The position numbers and the translations under genes were made by a program. The notes under the pieces were generated by a model, which saw only the letters and a program-made list of their open reading frames with translations, was not told where the DNA came from and did not search any database. This document shows, piece after piece, positions 1 to 7,668 of a DNA stretch of 16,981 nt. Location: the NCBI GenBank assembly GCA_031287135.1, contig JAITTK010000016.1:1-16981 (forward strand), in the 5' to 3' direction. Position 1 is the first letter of the stretch; every line of letters begins with the position of its first letter. Source of the DNA: Candidatus Methanoplasma reticulitermitis (lineage in GTDB: Archaea > Thermoplasmatota > Thermoplasmata > Methanomassiliicoccales > Methanomethylophilaceae).

Positions 1-1125
1 GCTGACACCTATCAGCACCGAAGAATCCTTCGACAGCCTGCCCATCCTCGATCCCCAGTACCCGCCTATGAATTTGGTCAGGACCGCGATGACGATCAGA
101 ATTGCGAGCAGAGGCAGCAGTTTCATGTCGAAGCTGTTGAATTTGACCATCATTCCGACGAATATGAAGAAGAACGGGAGCATGAAGGACGTGACGGTGT
201 TGAAATTGTCCTCGCAAGGTATCGTGTCCTTGAATTCGGCGAACAGCATTCCCGCCAGAAAGGCCCCTATTATCCCCGCCAGACCTATCGTTGATGACAG
301 GGCAGCCATCCCGAGGCATACAAGGATCTCTATCGCCAATATGCTGAGTTCGGAATGTTGGCGGCGTTCACGGAAATCTTCGGCATTGGAACCTATTATC
401 AGATCGCCGTGAATATCGGCGTTCTTGTATCTGTCCAATATCCGCTGTCTCCTGCGTTCAGCTCCATTCCTTATCATGGATATGAACCCGAAAGAGAACG
501 CCAAAAAGACCACGACCATCACGGTGTTGACGATAACGGAGGTCATATCGGTCCCCGGTGTGACCACGCCGCTTATCACGGCGAGCAGAGAAAGACAGAG
601 TATGTCATCGATCACTGCCGCCCCGACTATTATCCTGGCCTCTTTCGTGCCCATCGCGCTCATGCTCCTGAGGACCTCTATGGTTATCCCGGTGCTCATT
701 GCGAACATCGCGGTACCTACGAGGAGCGCGAGATTCACATTCCCGGGGTCGAACGCCAGCATAAGCGCGAAACCTCCGAGCAGAGGTATTATGATTCCCA
801 GGATGGCAACATACATCGCGGTTCTGCCCACATTCATAAGATCGCTGAATTTGGTTTCCAGACCCACCATGAACAGCAGGAAGATTATCCCGAGCTCACC
901 CATCACATGCAGGAAATGCGTCTCATCGTGTTCGAATTCATCGGGATTGAAGTTCAGCAGATCCCCTATCCCCGGGAAGAAAAGTATCATGTTTATGAAC
1001 AGCACGCCCGCAAGGATTTCCCCCACAAGAGCCGGCATCTTCAGCCGCTCGAAGATACTTCCGAAGATCTTTGCCGTGACCAGGAGTATGAATATTTGTA
1101 CGATGATATATCCGATCGAGTCCAT
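1..1125 (-). CDS. CPA2-family cation:proton antiporter, partial (C-terminus beyond window)
   Basis: Integral membrane exchanger of the KefB/NapA-like CPA2 family, probably swapping Na+ or K+ for H+ across the cytoplasmic membrane. I translated the reverse strand from the ATG at 1125-1123; the frame is open for 375 codons to the window edge, so the C-terminus is missing. Visible marks are many hydrophobic helices, the family motif GEILAGVL (residues 35-42), GLETKFSDL (88-96), an Asp-Asp pair in VIDDILCL (173-174) and a lysine in TKFIGGYWG (Lys351). In the NapA-type family an Asp pair and a late Lys form the ion site of electrogenic exchangers. A charged stretch at about 217-260, rich in Arg and Glu, separates the two helix bundles. 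The start is set by GAGGTG (1131-1136) five bases upstream. It lies downstream of the MarR gene on the same strand but has its own TATA box. Ion specificity cannot be read from sequence. Confidence 0.88.
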   Translation of the reverse strand, partial: MDSIGYIIVQIFILLVTAKIFGSIFERLKMPALVGEILAGVLFINMILFFPGIGDLLNFNPDEFEHDETHFLHVMGELGIIFLLFMVGLETKFSDLMNVGRTAMYVAILGIIIPLLGGFALMLAFDPGNVNLALLVGTAMFAMSTGITIEVLRSMSAMGTKEARIIVGAAVIDDILCLSLLAVISGVVTPGTDMTSVIVNTVMVVVFLAFSFGFISMIRNGAERRRQRILDRYKNADIHGDLIIGSNAEDFRERRQHSELSILAIEILVCLGMAALSSTIGLAGIIGAFLAGMLFAEFKDTIPCEDNFNTVTSFMLPFFFIFVGMMVKFNSFDMKLLPLLAILIVIAVLTKFIGGYWGSRMGRLSKDSSVLIGVS

Positions 1126-1126
1126 T

Positions 1127-1198
1127 TTTACACCTCTTGCACTTTACAGGCCTCAAGCGATCGGATCCCCATCCTCTGCGCAATCATCCCGTGTAAAG
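1127..1198 (-). promoter_or_regulatory. Antiporter 5' leader with two competing stems, one covering the ribosome binding site
   Basis: In the antiporter leader, arm A (CTTTACAC, reverse strand of 1191-1198) can pair perfectly over 7 bp with arm B (TGTAAAG, 1142-1148) or over 7 bp with arm C (GTGTAAA, 1127-1133). Arm C includes part of the GAGGTG ribosome site and the bases just before the ATG. The two pairings exclude each other, as in sequestor/anti-sequestor switches. Seen: the complementarity. Inferred: that the RNA folds this way and responds to a signal. Confidence 0.4.
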
Positions 1199-1261
1199 AC
1201 ATCTCCGTTCAGGTGAGATATGTCCATCCGCCGCCGTGGGACATCGTAGGGGATGTGATGA

Positions 1262-1268
1262 TATAAAT
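1262..1268 (-). promoter_or_regulatory. TATA box for the antiporter gene
   Basis: The reverse strand reads ATTTATA, a strong archaeal TATA element. A start about 25 bases downstream falls near 1238, giving a leader of roughly 110 bases before the ATG. The box lies in the gap just after the MarR stop codon, so the antiporter can be transcribed separately from marR. Confidence 0.5.
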
Positions 1269-1287
1269 AGTTCACTTATCAACTGAA

Positions 1288-1716
1288 TCAGTCGCCGTCT
1301 CTCGATGACAGCTCTTCCATTTTGTGCTTTATCTTTGAGAGGAGATATTTCATCTGCATGAGTTCATCGTCCGTTAAATCCTCGAATATGAGGCTGAACA
1401 ATTCATCGAATGCCTCCATCACGGTCTCTTTGGCATCCTTTCCGCGTTCAGTCAGTATTATGGAGTGTTCCTTGCCCGAATCCGCTATGTTGATTACGAA
1501 TCCGCTGTCGATCAGGTGTTTAACCGCTCTGGTGGTCAGGGATTTATTAACCCCGACTTTCTCCGTCATCTCCTTAAGCGACATCCCGTTCTTCTCGTCT
1601 AGTACGGTAAGGAAGATGATCTGACTCTCTCTGAGTCCCGTTCCGTCCACATGCTGGTTGATGAATCTGCTGAAGAATGATTTGAACAATTTGGGGTTCA
1701 CATCAAGGGATTCCAT
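1288..1716 (-). CDS. MarR-family winged-helix transcriptional regulator
   Basis: A 142-residue DNA-binding regulator, the normal length for MarR proteins, which act as dimers and usually repress nearby genes until a small ligand releases them. The central part has the expected winged helix: a helix-turn-helix around SLKEMTEKVGVNKSLTTRAV (46-65), the recognition helix running on to about 74, and a wing with a charged tip (DSGKEHSIILTERG, 79-92). Flanking N- and C-terminal helices would form the dimer interface. An upstream in-frame extension exists, but the start at 1716 is preferred because GGAGGAGGTG precedes it by a few bases. It ends in TGA. It sits upstream of the antiporter on the same strand and divergently from the trp operon; control of either, or of itself, is plausible but unproven. 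The ligand is unknown. Confidence 0.88.
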   Translation of the reverse strand: MESLDVNPKLFKSFFSRFINQHVDGTGLRESQIIFLTVLDEKNGMSLKEMTEKVGVNKSLTTRAVKHLIDSGFVINIADSGKEHSIILTERGKDAKETVMEAFDELFSLIFEDLTDDELMQMKYLLSKIKHKMEELSSRDGD

Positions 1717-1775
1717 CGTGCACCTCCTCCAGCGGCCGGAACAATCACGATCCATGCCGGTGAGAGGGCTTAGAC

Positions 1776-1787
1776 GTTTATTAATTA
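1776..1787 (-). promoter_or_regulatory. Possible MarR gene promoter with flanking inverted repeat
   Basis: The reverse strand reads TAATTAATAAAC, the only AT-rich TATA-like block at a sensible distance upstream of the marR start. It is bracketed by an imperfect inverted repeat, CTTAGAC (1769-1775) and GTCTGAG (1792-1798), matching at 6 of 7 positions. That layout would suit autorepression, but the repeat is short. Confidence 0.3.
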
Positions 1788-1836
1788 GATTGTCTGAGCA
1801 CAAAGGGCCGCGGTCTTGATGCCCGGCAATCCTAAT

Positions 1837-1856
1837 CTGCCTGGTCCGTCAGGCAG
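1837..1856. repeat. Perfect 7-bp inverted repeat in the marR-trpE spacer
   Basis: CTGCCTG (1837-1843) and CAGGCAG (1850-1856) are perfect inverted copies separated by GTCCGT. It lies between the two divergent promoters, so it could be an operator or a transcription-stopping hairpin. No T-run follows on either strand. Confidence 0.4.
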
Positions 1857-1892
1857 GGCCGAGAGATGCGGCATTGTTCTGGAAATGGCCGA

Positions 1893-1931
1893 AATGTAAT
1901 ACATTAATGCATATAAAGATACATCAATGTA
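1893..1931 (+). promoter_or_regulatory. trp operon promoter with paired operator-like palindromes around the TATA box
   Basis: The box TATAAAGA (1912-1919) lies exactly between two near-palindromic 12-mers, TACATTAATGCA (1900-1911) and TACATCAATGTA (1920-1931), whose centres are 20 bp (two helical turns) apart. Overlapping the first, AATGTA-A-TACATT (1893-1905) is a perfect inverted repeat. Half-sites of the TACATT type therefore occur five times in 39 bp. Binding here would block TBP. The expected transcript start is near 1940, leaving a leader of about 75 bases. In Methanothermobacter the regulator TrpY binds TGTACA boxes at its trp promoter; TGTAATACA here is similar but not identical, so the regulator is unknown. 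Confidence 0.55.
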
Positions 1932-2014
1932 GAAATATTTATCAACAATGCCATTATAGTTGTAATCAGACGGCGGAAACTGTACGCACCGGATGCCGCG
2001 GAGGAGACAATAGC

Positions 2015-3475
2015 ATGATACGCCCAAGCCTTGAAGAAATCGGAAGAATGGCAGCAGACGGCAGATACAGGACCGCCCCCGTCAGCACGGAGATCCCGTT
2101 GGGCGTGAGAACACCCATTGATGTCCTTCGCATCCTGAAGAATATATCGGGCCACTGCTATATCCTGGAGTCAGTGGAAGAAGATGCGACCTGGGGAAGA
2201 TACACATTTCTCGGATTCGACCCGAAAGTTTCCGTGACTTGCACGGACGGCGAGATGACCGTGGGCTCCGTGTCTTTCAAAACAGACGACCCCGGGAGAT
2301 ACATAAGACAGATGCTGGACGGGTACAGGAGTCCGCGCATGGATTACCTCCCGCCGTTCACTGGAGGGCTTGTCGGATATTTCTCATATGATTATCTGAA
2401 GTATTCCGAACCCACTCTCAGATTGGATGCGGAGGACACGGAGGGGTTCAAGGATGTCGATGTGATGCTGTTCGACAAAGTCATCGCGTTCGACAATGTC
2501 GAACGCAAAATGACGCTGATCGTCAATGTGGACTTATCCGATGCGGCCGTGAACTACAACAGAGCTGTGCTGGAACTGAAACACATGGCCGATCTCGTGG
2601 TCGACGGCAAACAGATCGAAGAGCCTCCCGGCAGGATGCTCTCCGGATTCAGATCGCTGTTTGACAGCGACACATACTGTTCGATGGTGGAAAGGGCCAA
2701 ATCGCACATAAAGGAGGGCGATGTGTTCCAGATCGTATTATCCAATCGTCTGGAAGCGGAATACGAAGGCGGTCTTCTGGACACTTATCTGAGGCTAAGG
2801 GAGATGAATCCTTCCCCCTACATGTTCTATTTCTCGGGGTCGGATATGGAGGTCGCCGGGGCGTCCCCGGAGACACTAGTCAAGCTGGAGGACGGCATAC
2901 TGCACACATTCCCGCTTGCCGGGACACGTCCCAGAGGCCTTACCGCAGAAGAGGATGCCGCATTGGAGAAAGAGCTGCTGTCCGATGAGAAGGAACTCGC
3001 CGAGCATAACATGCTTGTCGACCTCGGCAGGAACGACATAGGCAAGATAAGCAAATTCGGGACGGTCAGGGTGGAGAAGTATCACAGCATCGAGCGTTTC
3101 TCCCATGTCATGCACATAGGGTCCACCGTCAGGGGAGAGATAAAAGACGGTTTCGACGCGCTTGATGCCATAGACGCGGTTCTTCCGGCCGGCACGCTTT
3201 CAGGCGCACCGAAGATCAGAGCATGCCAGCTTATAAACGACATAGAGAACAACAAGCGCGGGATATACGGCGGTGCAATAGGATACATCGGGTTCGACGG
3301 CAACATGGACACCTGCATAGCCATACGCATAGCATACAAAAAGAATGGAAAGGTGTTCGTGAGGACCGGGGCCGGGATAGTCGCGGACTCCGTGCCGGAG
3401 AAGGAACATCAGGAATGCATAAACAAGGCGATGGCCGTGGTAAAGGCCATCAGCACGGGGGAGGGGTCGGAATGA
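2015..3475 (+). CDS. trpE: Anthranilate synthase component I
   Basis: A 486-residue enzyme that, with TrpG, turns chorismate and glutamine-derived ammonia into anthranilate, the first committed step to tryptophan. The chorismate-binding core shows its standard motifs in order: NPSPYMFYF (265-273), GASPE (282-286), PLAGTRPRG (300-308), DLGRNDIGK (336-344), HIGSTVRGEI (367-376), PAGTLSGAPK (391-400), and GAGIVADSVPEKEHQE near the end. ILES at 50-53 corresponds to the LLES element of the tryptophan feedback pocket, so product inhibition is likely retained. The frame is open further upstream to 1874, but that would cross the promoter. The ATG at 2015 is chosen because GGAGG (2000-2004) precedes it and the N-terminus then fits the family. 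It is the first gene of the operon and overlaps trpG by four bases, which suits equal production of the two subunits. Confidence 0.97.
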   Translation: MIRPSLEEIGRMAADGRYRTAPVSTEIPLGVRTPIDVLRILKNISGHCYILESVEEDATWGRYTFLGFDPKVSVTCTDGEMTVGSVSFKTDDPGRYIRQMLDGYRSPRMDYLPPFTGGLVGYFSYDYLKYSEPTLRLDAEDTEGFKDVDVMLFDKVIAFDNVERKMTLIVNVDLSDAAVNYNRAVLELKHMADLVVDGKQIEEPPGRMLSGFRSLFDSDTYCSMVERAKSHIKEGDVFQIVLSNRLEAEYEGGLLDTYLRLREMNPSPYMFYFSGSDMEVAGASPETLVKLEDGILHTFPLAGTRPRGLTAEEDAALEKELLSDEKELAEHNMLVDLGRNDIGKISKFGTVRVEKYHSIERFSHVMHIGSTVRGEIKDGFDALDAIDAVLPAGTLSGAPKIRACQLINDIENNKRGIYGGAIGYIGFDGNMDTCIAIRIAYKKNGKVFVRTGAGIVADSVPEKEHQECINKAMAVVKAISTGEGSE

Positions 3476-4059
3476 TCCTCATCATCGACAACTACGACAG
3501 TTTCACATACAATCTGTATCAATTGATCGGCGGAATAGACCCGGATGTCATGGTGGTAAGGAACGATGCCGTCACGGTCGAAGAGGTGTACGCCATGCGG
3601 CCGCGCGCGGTGGTACTGTCCCCGGGCCCCGGCAGACCGAGGGATGCCGGAGTGTGTATCGATGCGGTACGCGGCCTGGGAGGCAAGGTGCCGATCCTGG
3701 GGATCTGTCTCGGGCATCAGGCGATATTCGAAGCATACGGCGGCACGGTCTCCTATGCTAAGATGCAGATGCACGGCAAACAATCCGAGGTCAGGCTCTC
3801 CCCGGACAGTGCGATCTTCAACGGATGCGCGGAGAGGGTCCCGGTAGCACGCTATCACTCGCTAGCGGCGGTTCCAGAGACTATCCCCGGATGTCTGAGG
3901 GTCACGGCCGAGAGCGACGACGGCGAGATCATGGCCGTGTGCCACGAGACGTTCGAGGTATACGGCCTTCAGTTCCATCCCGAATCCATAATGACCCCGG
4001 ACGGCGAGAGGATGATGAGAAATTTCCTTAAAACGGCGGGCGGGGTGATGCAGGGATGA
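3472..4059 (+). CDS. trpG: Anthranilate synthase component II (glutamine amidotransferase)
   Basis: A 195-residue class I glutamine amidotransferase that releases ammonia from glutamine and passes it to TrpE. The catalytic triad is visible: Cys79 in the nucleophile elbow GICLGHQ, and His169 and Glu171 in LQFHPES. DNYDSFTYNL at the N-terminus and LSPGPGRP (49-56) are typical of TrpG/PabA. The start is the ATG inside the ATGA overlap with the trpE stop, behind a GGGGAGGGG purine block; the longer upstream frame is only a read-through of trpE sequence. It is free-standing rather than fused to TrpE or TrpD. In some organisms such a subunit also serves p-aminobenzoate synthesis; its place here supports tryptophan as the main role. 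Confidence 0.96.
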   Translation: MILIIDNYDSFTYNLYQLIGGIDPDVMVVRNDAVTVEEVYAMRPRAVVLSPGPGRPRDAGVCIDAVRGLGGKVPILGICLGHQAIFEAYGGTVSYAKMQMHGKQSEVRLSPDSAIFNGCAERVPVARYHSLAAVPETIPGCLRVTAESDDGEIMAVCHETFEVYGLQFHPESIMTPDGERMMRNFLKTAGGVMQG

Positions 4060-5072
4060 TAGAGGAGGCCATATTCAAGATTGTGAACAAAAAGGACCTG
4101 ACGTACGATGAGGCATACACGGTCATGACCGAGATCATGATCGGGCAGACGACGCAGGTACAGAACGCCGCGTTCCTCGCGGCCCTGTCCACGAAAAGTG
4201 CCAATGTCGAGACGATCGATGAGATATCGGGATGCGCCGCGGCCATGCGTGAACAGACGGTCCGGGTGGAGCACGGCGCGGATGTGATGGACATCGTGGG
4301 AACCGGAGGCGACGGGTCCGGCAGCTTCAATATCTCGACCACATCCGCGATCGTCGTCGCCGCGGCCGGGGTCAAGATAGCGAAACACGGCAACAGGGCA
4401 GCATCTTCAAGATGCGGGACGGCGGATTGTCTCGAGGCCCTTCATGTGAACATAGACATGAGTCCGGAGAAATGCAGACGGATGCTGGATGATGTGGGCA
4501 TGTGTTTCCTCTTCGCACAGCGGTACCACACATCCATGAAACACGTGGGTCCCGTGAGGAAAGAACTCGGGTTCAGGACGGTGTTCAATATCCTGGGGCC
4601 GCTTACAAATCCGGCACGCCCGTCCATGCAGCTTCTCGGGGTATACAGCGAGTCCCTCGTGGAACCACTGGCGAAGGTCCTTTCCGGTCTCGGCGTAAGG
4701 CGCGGTTTCGTCGTCTACGGCCAGGACAGACTGGACGAGATATCGGTCTGTGCGCCCACCACCGTGTGCGAGATCAGGGACGGATATTACAGATCTTTTG
4801 AGATACGCCCGGAGGATTTCGGGATCGCACGCTGCAGCATGGCCGATCTGACGGGAGGTTCGCCGGAGGAGAACGCGGCCATAACCCGTTCCGTCCTCAA
4901 CGGTAAGATCGGTCCGCACAGGGATGCGGTCCTCATGAACGCGGGCCCGGCCCTCTACATCGCGGGAAAAGCTCCGGATATCATGGGCGGGATAGAGCTT
5001 GCGGCCGAGATAATAGACAGCGGAAAAGCTGCGGAAAAGCTGCGTGATCTCGCAGAGGCATCGAATGAATGA
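4056..5072 (+). CDS. trpD: Anthranilate phosphoribosyltransferase
   Basis: A 338-residue enzyme joining anthranilate to phosphoribosyl pyrophosphate, the second pathway step. Signature segments are the glycine-rich phosphate loop GTGGDGSGSFNIS (82-94), KHGNRAAS (110-117), the NILGPLTNPARP stretch (178-189) and the metal-binding Asp-Glu pair in DRLDEIS (227-228). Length matches stand-alone TrpD proteins. The start overlaps the trpG stop as ATGA, with GGGGTGA just upstream as the probable ribosome site. TrpD is followed by the only real gap in the operon, nine bases, before trpC. Nothing looks broken. Confidence 0.96.
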   Translation: MIEEAIFKIVNKKDLTYDEAYTVMTEIMIGQTTQVQNAAFLAALSTKSANVETIDEISGCAAAMREQTVRVEHGADVMDIVGTGGDGSGSFNISTTSAIVVAAAGVKIAKHGNRAASSRCGTADCLEALHVNIDMSPEKCRRMLDDVGMCFLFAQRYHTSMKHVGPVRKELGFRTVFNILGPLTNPARPSMQLLGVYSESLVEPLAKVLSGLGVRRGFVVYGQDRLDEISVCAPTTVCEIRDGYYRSFEIRPEDFGIARCSMADLTGGSPEENAAITRSVLNGKIGPHRDAVLMNAGPALYIAGKAPDIMGGIELAAEIIDSGKAAEKLRDLAEASNE

Positions 5073-5081
5073 GGGCCTGAT

Positions 5082-5867
5082 ATGCAGAATATACTCAGGG
5101 AGATCTCGGACCACACCAGGATGCGCATCGAAAGGCTGAAAGACACGGTGCCGCCGGCCGAGATGAGATATATCGCCGAATCGATGGATGCCGGCAAAGG
5201 ATTCCCTTTCGAGGAGGCCCTCTCCGCAGACGGCATATCCTTCATATGCGAGTGCAAGCGGGCCTCACCGTCGAGAGGGATCATAACAGACGAATACTCC
5301 GTCGGGAAAATCGCCATGGAATATGAATCGGCCGGGGCTTCCTGCATTTCCGTGCTGACGGAACCTAAATGGTTCATGGGGGAGAACGAGCATCTGAGGG
5401 ACGTATCGAGAGCCGTCGGGATACCGTGTCTGAGGAAGGACTTCACGGTCGATGAGTATATGATATACGAAGCAAAAACGCTGGGTGCATCCGCCGTGCT
5501 GCTGATATCCGCGATATCCGATACCGAGACGCTGCGCAACCAGATCCGCATATGCGACTCTCTGGGCATGTCGGCCCTGGTGGAGGTGCACAACCTGGAA
5601 GAGACGGCATCCGCATTGGATGCGGGTGCCAGGGTGGTGGGCGTCAACAACAGGGATCTGGGCGATTTCACGGTCAACCTGAACAACAGCCTCAAACTCA
5701 GGGAACATGTCCCCGAAGGGGTGCTGTTCATAGCCGAGAGCGGCATAAGGGTGCCGGACGACATAAGAAAACTGCGGGAGGCCGGGACCGACGGCGTGCT
5801 TATCGGCGAGACGCTCATGCGTGCGGGGAACAAGAGAGAGGCGTTGGCAATGCTCAGAGGCTCATAA
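5082..5867 (+). CDS. trpC: Indole-3-glycerol-phosphate synthase
   Basis: A 261-residue TIM-barrel enzyme that closes the indole ring by decarboxylating and cyclising the ribulotide product of TrpF. All catalytic residues known from the Sulfolobus enzyme have counterparts at a steady offset: Glu57 and Lys59 in ECKRASPSRG, Lys119 in LRKDF, Glu168 in LVEVH, Asn189 in GVNNRDL, and Ser220 in AESGI. The phosphate-binding C-terminus GVLIGETLM (238-246) is intact. It has its own ribosome site (GAGGG, 5071-5075), which overlaps the last bases of trpD. It ends in TAA, one of only two such stops in the window, overlapping the trpF ATG by one base. Confidence 0.96.
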   Translation: MQNILREISDHTRMRIERLKDTVPPAEMRYIAESMDAGKGFPFEEALSADGISFICECKRASPSRGIITDEYSVGKIAMEYESAGASCISVLTEPKWFMGENEHLRDVSRAVGIPCLRKDFTVDEYMIYEAKTLGASAVLLISAISDTETLRNQIRICDSLGMSALVEVHNLEETASALDAGARVVGVNNRDLGDFTVNLNNSLKLREHVPEGVLFIAESGIRVPDDIRKLREAGTDGVLIGETLMRAGNKREALAMLRGS

Positions 5868-6484
5868 TGACACACGTGAAGATATGCGGGCTGACGACGG
5901 TCGCGGATGCGGGGTGTGTGAACGATAACGGGGCGGAATATGCCGGGTTCGTCTTTGCCGAGGGGAGCCGCAGAACGGTCACACCCGAAACGGCATCCGA
6001 TATGCGGAGGACGATCGGCGGGGACACGGTGACCGTGGGTGTGTTCGCGGATCAGTCGGCCGATCTCATCCTGAGGCTGGTGCGCGACGGAACGATCGGC
6101 GCGGTCCAGCTGCACGGACGCGAGGATCGTGGCTTCATCGGGATGATACGCGCGGAGGCCGGTGTCCAGGTGATCAAATCGTTTAGCATAACGGATGAAG
6201 GGGATATCGCGGATGCGGCGGCATCAGACGCGGACATGATAATGCTGGACAGCGGCGGGGGTACCGGGAAGAGGTTCGACTGGTCATTGGTAAAGGATAT
6301 CGGCAGACCGTTCTTCCTCGCCGGCGGCCTTGATCCGGAGAATGTCAGGGAAGCAGTCAAATATATCCGCCCGTTCGCAGTGGATGTCAGTTCCGGTGTG
6401 GAAACGGACGGTCGCAAGGATCCTTCGAAGATACGGGAATTCATAAGGACGGTCAGACAGGCAGACGGAGAGGACAGGACATGA
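5867..6484 (+). CDS. trpF: Phosphoribosylanthranilate isomerase
   Basis: A 205-residue TIM-barrel isomerase performing the Amadori rearrangement of phosphoribosylanthranilate to the ribulotide used by TrpC. The general base Cys7 lies in VKICGLT and the general acid Asp128 in MLDSGGGTGKRFDW. Other family landmarks are GFVFAEGSRR, VGVFAD, VQLHG (80-84), FLAGGLDPENV (150-160) and VDVSSGVE (172-179). The start is the ATG sharing one base with the trpC TAA. A longer upstream frame exists but lies inside trpC and encodes nothing family-like. The gene is separate from trpC, whereas several bacteria fuse the two. It overlaps trpB by four bases. Confidence 0.96.
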   Translation: MTHVKICGLTTVADAGCVNDNGAEYAGFVFAEGSRRTVTPETASDMRRTIGGDTVTVGVFADQSADLILRLVRDGTIGAVQLHGREDRGFIGMIRAEAGVQVIKSFSITDEGDIADAAASDADMIMLDSGGGTGKRFDWSLVKDIGRPFFLAGGLDPENVREAVKYIRPFAVDVSSGVETDGRKDPSKIREFIRTVRQADGEDRT

Positions 6485-7668
6485 ACAGGAAAGGAAGATT
6501 CGGGGAATACGGCGGTCAATACATACCGGAAACGCTCATGAATGCCGTCATAGATCTGGAGACGGCATACGGCCGATTCAGCGCGGACCCGGAATTCAGG
6601 GACGAGCTCGACACCCTCTTCAGGGATTATGCGGGAAGGCCCAGCAGACTCTATTTCGCGAAGAAGATGACCGAGGACCTGGGAGGAGCGAGGATATACC
6701 TGAAACGCGAAGACCTCAACCACACCGGGTCCCACAAGATAAACAACGTCCTGGGGCAAGCCCTTCTGGCGAAGAAGATGGGAAAGACCCGTCTCATAGC
6801 CGAGACCGGCGCGGGGCAGCACGGTGTGGCCACGGCCACGGCGGCGGCCCTCATGGGCATGGAATGCAGGATATTCATGGGCGAAGAGGATATCAAACGC
6901 CAGGCCCTCAATGTGTACAGGATGAGACTCCTTGGAGCAACGGTGGTATCGGTGGGATCAGGAACGGGTACGTTGAAAGACGCAGTCTCCGAGGCCATGA
7001 GGGAGTGGACGAACAGGGTCGACGATACGCATTATTGTCTGGGGTCCGTCATGGGACCCCATCCGTTCCCGACGATCGTGCGTGATTTCCAGAGTGTGAT
7101 CTCAAGAGAGATAAGAGAACAGATCATGGACGCGGAGGGAAAGCTCCCGTCCGTGATAATAGCCTGCGTTGGAGGCGGTTCCAACGCGATAGGCTCGTTC
7201 TATGATTTCATAGATGATACCGGGGTACGTCTGATAGGATGCGAGGCGGCGGGACGCGGGATAGGAACGATCGAGACCGCGGCCACGATGAGCACGGGCC
7301 GTCCCGGGATATTCCACGGGATGAAATCGTATTTCTGTCAGGACAGCCACGGACAGATAGCCCCGGTGTACTCCATATCAGCCGGCCTGGATTACCCGGG
7401 GATAGGTCCGGAACATGCATGGCTGCACGAGATATCGAGAGCGGAATACGTGCCCGTCACGGACAGCGAGGCGGTGGACGCATTCGAATATCTCTCCCGG
7501 ACCGAGGGGATAATACCCGCCATAGAATCCGCGCACGCGATCGCCCATGTGATGAAGATCGCGCCGGAGATGGAGAAGGATGATGTTGCGGTGGTGACCC
7601 TCTCCGGCCGCGGAGACAAGGATTGCGCTGCGATAGCGAGATACAGAGGGGAGGATGTCGGGGAATGA
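6481..7668 (+). CDS. trpB: Tryptophan synthase beta subunit
   Basis: A 395-residue PLP enzyme that condenses indole with serine to give tryptophan, working as an alpha-beta complex with TrpA. Lys86 in HTGSHKINN carries the cofactor, Glu108 in AETGAGQHG is the catalytic acid-base residue (E. coli numbering is one higher for both), and GGGSN (231-235) binds the PLP phosphate. LSGRGDKD (374-381) is the usual C-terminal motif. Length and the N-terminal GRFGEYGGQYIPETLM identify the TrpB1 form that partners TrpA, not the long free-standing TrpB2 form. It starts in an ATGA overlap with trpF and ends in an ATGA overlap with trpA, fitting coupled synthesis of the two synthase subunits. Confidence 0.97.
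   Translation: MNRKGRFGEYGGQYIPETLMNAVIDLETAYGRFSADPEFRDELDTLFRDYAGRPSRLYFAKKMTEDLGGARIYLKREDLNHTGSHKINNVLGQALLAKKMGKTRLIAETGAGQHGVATATAAALMGMECRIFMGEEDIKRQALNVYRMRLLGATVVSVGSGTGTLKDAVSEAMREWTNRVDDTHYCLGSVMGPHPFPTIVRDFQSVISREIREQIMDAEGKLPSVIIACVGGGSNAIGSFYDFIDDTGVRLIGCEAAGRGIGTIETAATMSTGRPGIFHGMKSYFCQDSHGQIAPVYSISAGLDYPGIGPEHAWLHEISRAEYVPVTDSEAVDAFEYLSRTEGIIPAIESAHAIAHVMKIAPEMEKDDVAVVTLSGRGDKDCAAIARYRGEDVGE

Noticed and set aside
68..1266. Three long plus-strand frames opposite the antiporter
   Set aside because: They are antisense shadows. The reverse strand gives a clear membrane transporter with family motifs and a ribosome site.
1874..2014. In-frame extension of trpE that begins with two tryptophan codons (MFWKWPK), suggesting an attenuation leader peptide
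   Set aside because: It has no stop before trpE and contains the predicted TATA box and operator sites, so it lies mostly upstream of the transcript start. Chance is the simpler reading.
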